Source: Bacteroidota bacterium
Lineage (GTDB): Bacteria > Bacteroidota > Ignavibacteria > SZUA-365
Direction of reading: 5' to 3'
Length of the DNA: 64,000 nucleotides
Assembly (NCBI GenBank): GCA_023432805.1
Contig: JAEYUG010000036.1
Coordinates: 42,941 to 106,940 of the forward strand
Part shown: piece after piece, positions 61,449 to 64,000 of the stretch
Layout: each line of letters begins with the position of its first letter
Numbering within the stretch: the first letter of the stretch is position 1
Position numbers and translations under genes: made by a program
Notes under the pieces: generated by a model
What the model was told of the DNA's origin: nothing
Database searches by the model: none
Seen by the model: the letters and a program-made list of their open reading frames with translations, nothing else

Positions 61449-61500
61449 AATGCATACAGGAACGGCCACCTTTCGTCAGGAGAGGTGGCCGTTCTGCATT
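61449..61500 (+). terminator. Hairpin after the efflux operon
   Basis: Arms GAACGGCCACCT (61460-61471) and AGGTGGCCGTTC (61483-61494) pair over 12 bp around an 11-nt loop. Flanking CAATGCA and TGCATTG can extend the stem across a small bulge. No T tract, so termination efficiency is uncertain. Confidence 0.6.
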
Positions 61501-61530
61501 GAAAGCTAGAAGATACCTGCGTCCACTACA

Positions 61531-61720
61531 GGAGGACGGACGCCCTCGTCCGTCTTGGGAGGACGGACGCCCTCGTCCGTCGTGGGAGGACGGACGCCCT
61601 CGTCCGTCGTGGGAGGACGGACGCCCTCGTCCGTCTTGGGAGGACGGACGCCCTCGTCCGTCTTGGGAGGACGGACGCCCTCGTCCGTCTTGGGAGGACG
61701 GACGCCCTCGTCCGTCTTGG
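61531..61720. repeat. Seven tandem copies of a 27-bp palindromic repeat
   Basis: Cores start at 61535, 61562, 61589, 61616, 61643, 61670 and 61697. Each core is GACGGACG, loop CCCT, CGTCCGTC, a perfect 8-bp hairpin; cores are joined by a 7-nt linker TTGGGAG or GTGGGAG. All copies have the same period and identical arms, so this is not a CRISPR array (no unique spacers). Because 27 is a multiple of three, several artefactual open frames run through it. It fills most of the 313-bp gap between the RND gene and the convergent SBBP gene. Confidence 0.95.
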
Positions 61721-61733
61721 GTTCGCGTTGTGA

Positions 61734-64000
61734 TCAGCGCAGGATGAGTCCCTTGCGCACGATACGCATGGACGGGGTGGACAGGGTGTAGAGGTAAAGG
61801 CCGGAGGGCCAGGAGGCGGTGGACACGAGTCGTGTATGCCGCCCGGCAGCGAGCAGGTCACCGGAGAAGACGGTTGCCACGTGTGCACCGCTGATCGCAT
61901 GGGCGGTAAGCGTCACGGCTGCGGGTTCGGGAAGCGTGAAGGAGAGCTGCAGCCATTCGCGCGTGGGAGCAGGCCAGACCGGATCAAAGGTGATAGCACC
62001 ACCGCTCGATGCGCGCTGGAGACGGATCTCGGGAGAGAACGCTTCCGACCCGTCGAGATCGACCATGCGCAAACGGTAGCGGATGGCATCACCCTCACGC
62101 GGATCCGGTGACACGGGTGGAGCCGTGTCGGTGAAAGTGTAGGGTGCCGGTCGTGCGCCGTGGCCGCGTGCGGCGACAAACCCAACGCGGCTCCAGTCGG
62201 AGGCTGCGTCGGGATGGTCTGGCCGTCGCTCGATCACAAACCCGAACACATTCTCCTCCCGTTCGGTCACCCAGTGCAGGTCCACGCCCGCCTCTCCCCA
62301 GTGCGCGGTGAAGGAGGAGAGCGCGACGGGGATGAACCCATTGACATCGAACTGCGCGATGAACGCGTCACCCTGGTATGTGGCACCCAGAAGCGGACCA
62401 TCGGCAAGACTGTCCTGAACGGCGTTGAGCGTGGGGACATCTCTGCTCTTGGTACGCATCAACATGAGGGCGCGACCGCTTCGATCCGCTGCCAGATCAA
62501 CGAGTCCGTCTTCGCCCTGCCCCCCGAAGTAGGTCGACCAGCGCAGCACCCCCGCGCTGTCAAACTTGCTCAGGACGGCGTCGAAGGAATAGAGTCCCGT
62601 ATCAATGCGTACCGGGTAGGCGGCGTTGAGCACCGGGTAATCCCAGCTGTTTGTGCTTCCTCCAAGAAAAACGCCACGTGCACGATCTACCGCAAGCCCA
62701 TAAGGAGATGTATCATCGCTACTCCCACCAAAATATGTAGCCCAGATGATCTCACCCTGAGGAGTGCACTTCAACAGGTAGGAATCGGATGTCCCACGAA
62801 GGGTCCACTGCGCGGCGCGTTTCATCCGCAGATTGGTGCTGCGGGTGCCTCCATTAAACAAGATGTTGCCGTCATCATCGATTGCGGTGCGCCCCCCCCC
62901 CGTACTGGAATTACCACCGTAATAGGTTGCCCAGAGTGGCACGCCGCTGCTGTCTACCCGCAGCTGAAAGGCATCTTGCCAGGACAGAAGTCCCGGCTGC
63001 CGTGCGTTGAGCACCGGAAAATCTGCACTGTATGTCAGTCCCGTCAGCGCGAACCAGCCGGATCGGTGCACGGCAAGGCCCCCGGGCTGATCGTCCTTCG
63101 TCCCTCCGTAATAGCTCGCGAAGATGAGTCGGCCCTCGGACGTCATTTTCAGGTAGAAGATGTCGAACAGCCCGGAGCTTGCGAGATTCGATTGATGGGC
63201 GCGGTACACGGGCAGGTTCGTGCTGCGCGTCTCGCCGCAAGCAACGATGTTGCCGGCACCGTCAACGCCGATCGCCCGCGCCAGTTCCCGTCGCGTACCA
63301 CCAAAGAAGGTCGCCCAGACCCGCCCGCCCGCCGTGTCGAACTTCGCGAGGTATACATCCACAGAATCCCAATAATCTCCATAGACAAAATTGGGAGTCA
63401 TGTGAAGGCCGTTATGCACCGGAAAATCCGGACTGGTTGCATTCCCGATCACGACGATGCTACCCATTGGATCTACTGCGAGGCTCTGCAAGTCATCACC
63501 CTTACTACCCCCAAAGAATGTGGACCAGCGCACACGACCGGTACTGTCGAGCCGTGTCAAGAATGCGCTTGCATCATTCCTGGAGGGCAGCGTGTCCTGC
63601 CAGGCACTCCGCACCGGGAAATCTGCGCTGAAGGTGCGGCCCCCAAACACCACTCCATTCGTGGAGTCGCACGCGATTGCAGCCGGGGCGTCCTGCCGGC
63701 TCCCCCCGAAGTACGTCGCCCATGGATCGATGACGAGCGTGGCCGCGGGGTCGTAAGGGGCGATGTCGAAGCGCAGCGTCGTGCCGGCCACACAGGAGCG
63801 GGAGCTGACGAAGACGTCGTCGTCACTCGCTTCGGCGAGGTAGCACACCGGGCGCCCCACGTTGATATACCCGCCCGCCCAGTGCACGCGCAGGGATCCA
63901 TCGAGGCGCTCCTCGATGCGCTCTGCCCCCTCGTAGCGGATGCAGATGTCCTCGGGCCGCCCACCCGGGCGCACGATGCACTCCCACTTCATGCCGTCGC
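61734..64000 (-). CDS. SBBP-repeat beta-propeller T9SS cargo protein, N-terminus outside window
   Basis: At least 752 residues are visible; the frame stays open to the right edge and no signal peptide is seen, so the true start lies outside. Residues ~1-90 look like a DUF7948-type lead-in domain (KWECIVRPGGRPEDICIRYEG ... TLVIDPWATYFGG). Seven SBBP repeats follow, each with a WATYFGG-like motif about every 70 residues. A ~110-residue Ig-like stretch and a type-A T9SS C-terminal domain (WLQLSFTLPEPAAVTLTAHAISG ... WPSGLYLYTLST) end the protein. Predicted surface-exposed; function unknown. Confidence 0.88.
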   Translation of the reverse strand, partial: DGMKWECIVRPGGRPEDICIRYEGAERIEERLDGSLRVHWAGGYINVGRPVCYLAEASDDDVFVSSRSCVAGTTLRFDIAPYDPAATLVIDPWATYFGGSRQDAPAAIACDSTNGVVFGGRTFSADFPVRSAWQDTLPSRNDASAFLTRLDSTGRVRWSTFFGGSKGDDLQSLAVDPMGSIVVIGNATSPDFPVHNGLHMTPNFVYGDYWDSVDVYLAKFDTAGGRVWATFFGGTRRELARAIGVDGAGNIVACGETRSTNLPVYRAHQSNLASSGLFDIFYLKMTSEGRLIFASYYGGTKDDQPGGLAVHRSGWFALTGLTYSADFPVLNARQPGLLSWQDAFQLRVDSSGVPLWATYYGGNSSTGGGRTAIDDDGNILFNGGTRSTNLRMKRAAQWTLRGTSDSYLLKCTPQGEIIWATYFGGSSDDTSPYGLAVDRARGVFLGGSTNSWDYPVLNAAYPVRIDTGLYSFDAVLSKFDSAGVLRWSTYFGGQGEDGLVDLAADRSGRALMLMRTKSRDVPTLNAVQDSLADGPLLGATYQGDAFIAQFDVNGFIPVALSSFTAHWGEAGVDLHWVTEREENVFGFVIERRPDHPDAASDWSRVGFVAARGHGARPAPYTFTDTAPPVSPDPREGDAIRYRLRMVDLDGSEAFSPEIRLQRASSGGAITFDPVWPAPTREWLQLSFTLPEPAAVTLTAHAISGAHVATVFSGDLLAAGRHTRLVSTASWPSGLYLYTLSTPSMRIVRKGLILR

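Noticed and set aside
61531..61720. CRISPR array
   Set aside because: Repeats are contiguous with a constant 7-nt linker; there are no unique spacers and no cas genes.
61499..61900. Open frames of 78-124 codons through the 27-bp repeat (WEDGRPRPS-, GGRTPSSV- and RRTRASVLP-type repeats)
   Set aside because: They are by-products of a repeat whose period is divisible by three; every frame is open, there is no start context, and they overlap the 3' end of the SBBP gene.

Overview
The window is dense, GC-rich bacterial chromosome with short intergenic gaps. It most likely comes from the Bacteroidota/Chlorobiota/Ignavibacteriota/Kapaibacteriota part of the FCB group. The evidence is three large secreted proteins ending in type IX secretion (T9SS) type-A sorting domains, a PorD/DUF4835 protein, an S46 dipeptidyl peptidase, a DUF5683 protein, a two-receiver PEP-synthase-like protein of a kind I recall from Bacteroidetes, Kdo transferase (an LPS outer membrane), and several promoters with TAnnTT(T)(G)-like -10 boxes. 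I cannot name the species; the high GC argues against a typical Bacteroides.

Left end (1-9.6 kb, minus strand): a complete NAD-linked group 3d [NiFe]-hydrogenase operon hoxEFUYH with a readable promoter and an intrinsic terminator. It is followed by an outer-membrane protein, a 1,090-residue choice-of-anchor-D T9SS cargo, and, coupled to the cargo stop codon, the hydrogenase maturation endopeptidase (hoxW), which runs off the left edge. 9.6-22.2 kb: an asparagine-synthase-like protein, an S46 dipeptidyl peptidase, a hemerythrin, tRNA-Val(CAC), ssb, an NHL propeller, a lipoprotein, tonB, tRNA-Leu(CAG), a uridine-kinase-like protein, a methyltransferase, ftsX, mazG and kdtA. 22.3-28.6 kb: the receiver/PEP-synthase fusion, glutamate dehydrogenase, an MBL-fold hydrolase and a lipoprotein.

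28.7-33.7 kb: a tight glycosyltransferase cassette (GT2, GT9, GT4, membrane GT39-like) for a surface glycan. 33.9-43.7 kb: an MltD-like transglycosylase with six LysM repeats, an LCP-like protein, a T9SS subtilisin and a short alpha-glucan phosphorylase. 43.7-47.8 kb: dodecin, two peroxiredoxins, then a coupled ptpS-folE-SDR-crtB set that looks like tetrahydrobiopterin synthesis joined to a phytoene/squalene synthase.

47.8-54.7 kb: a Spy-like protein, asparaginase, PorD with a divergent PorV/PorQ-like barrel, enoyl-CoA hydratase, a divergent polysaccharide deacetylase and a DUF5683 protein. 54.8-61.4 kb: a TetR-TolC-MFP-RND efflux operon with an operator-like promoter. The window ends with a seven-copy 27-bp hairpin array and an SBBP-repeat T9SS cargo that runs off the right edge. 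A single copy of the same hairpin lies 33 kb away in another intergenic gap.

I see no CRISPR array, rRNA, insertion sequence, prophage or obvious genomic island. The best leads are the hairpin repeat family, the pterin-terpenoid operon, the displaced hoxW, the receiver/PEP-synthase fusion and the His-rich TetR.
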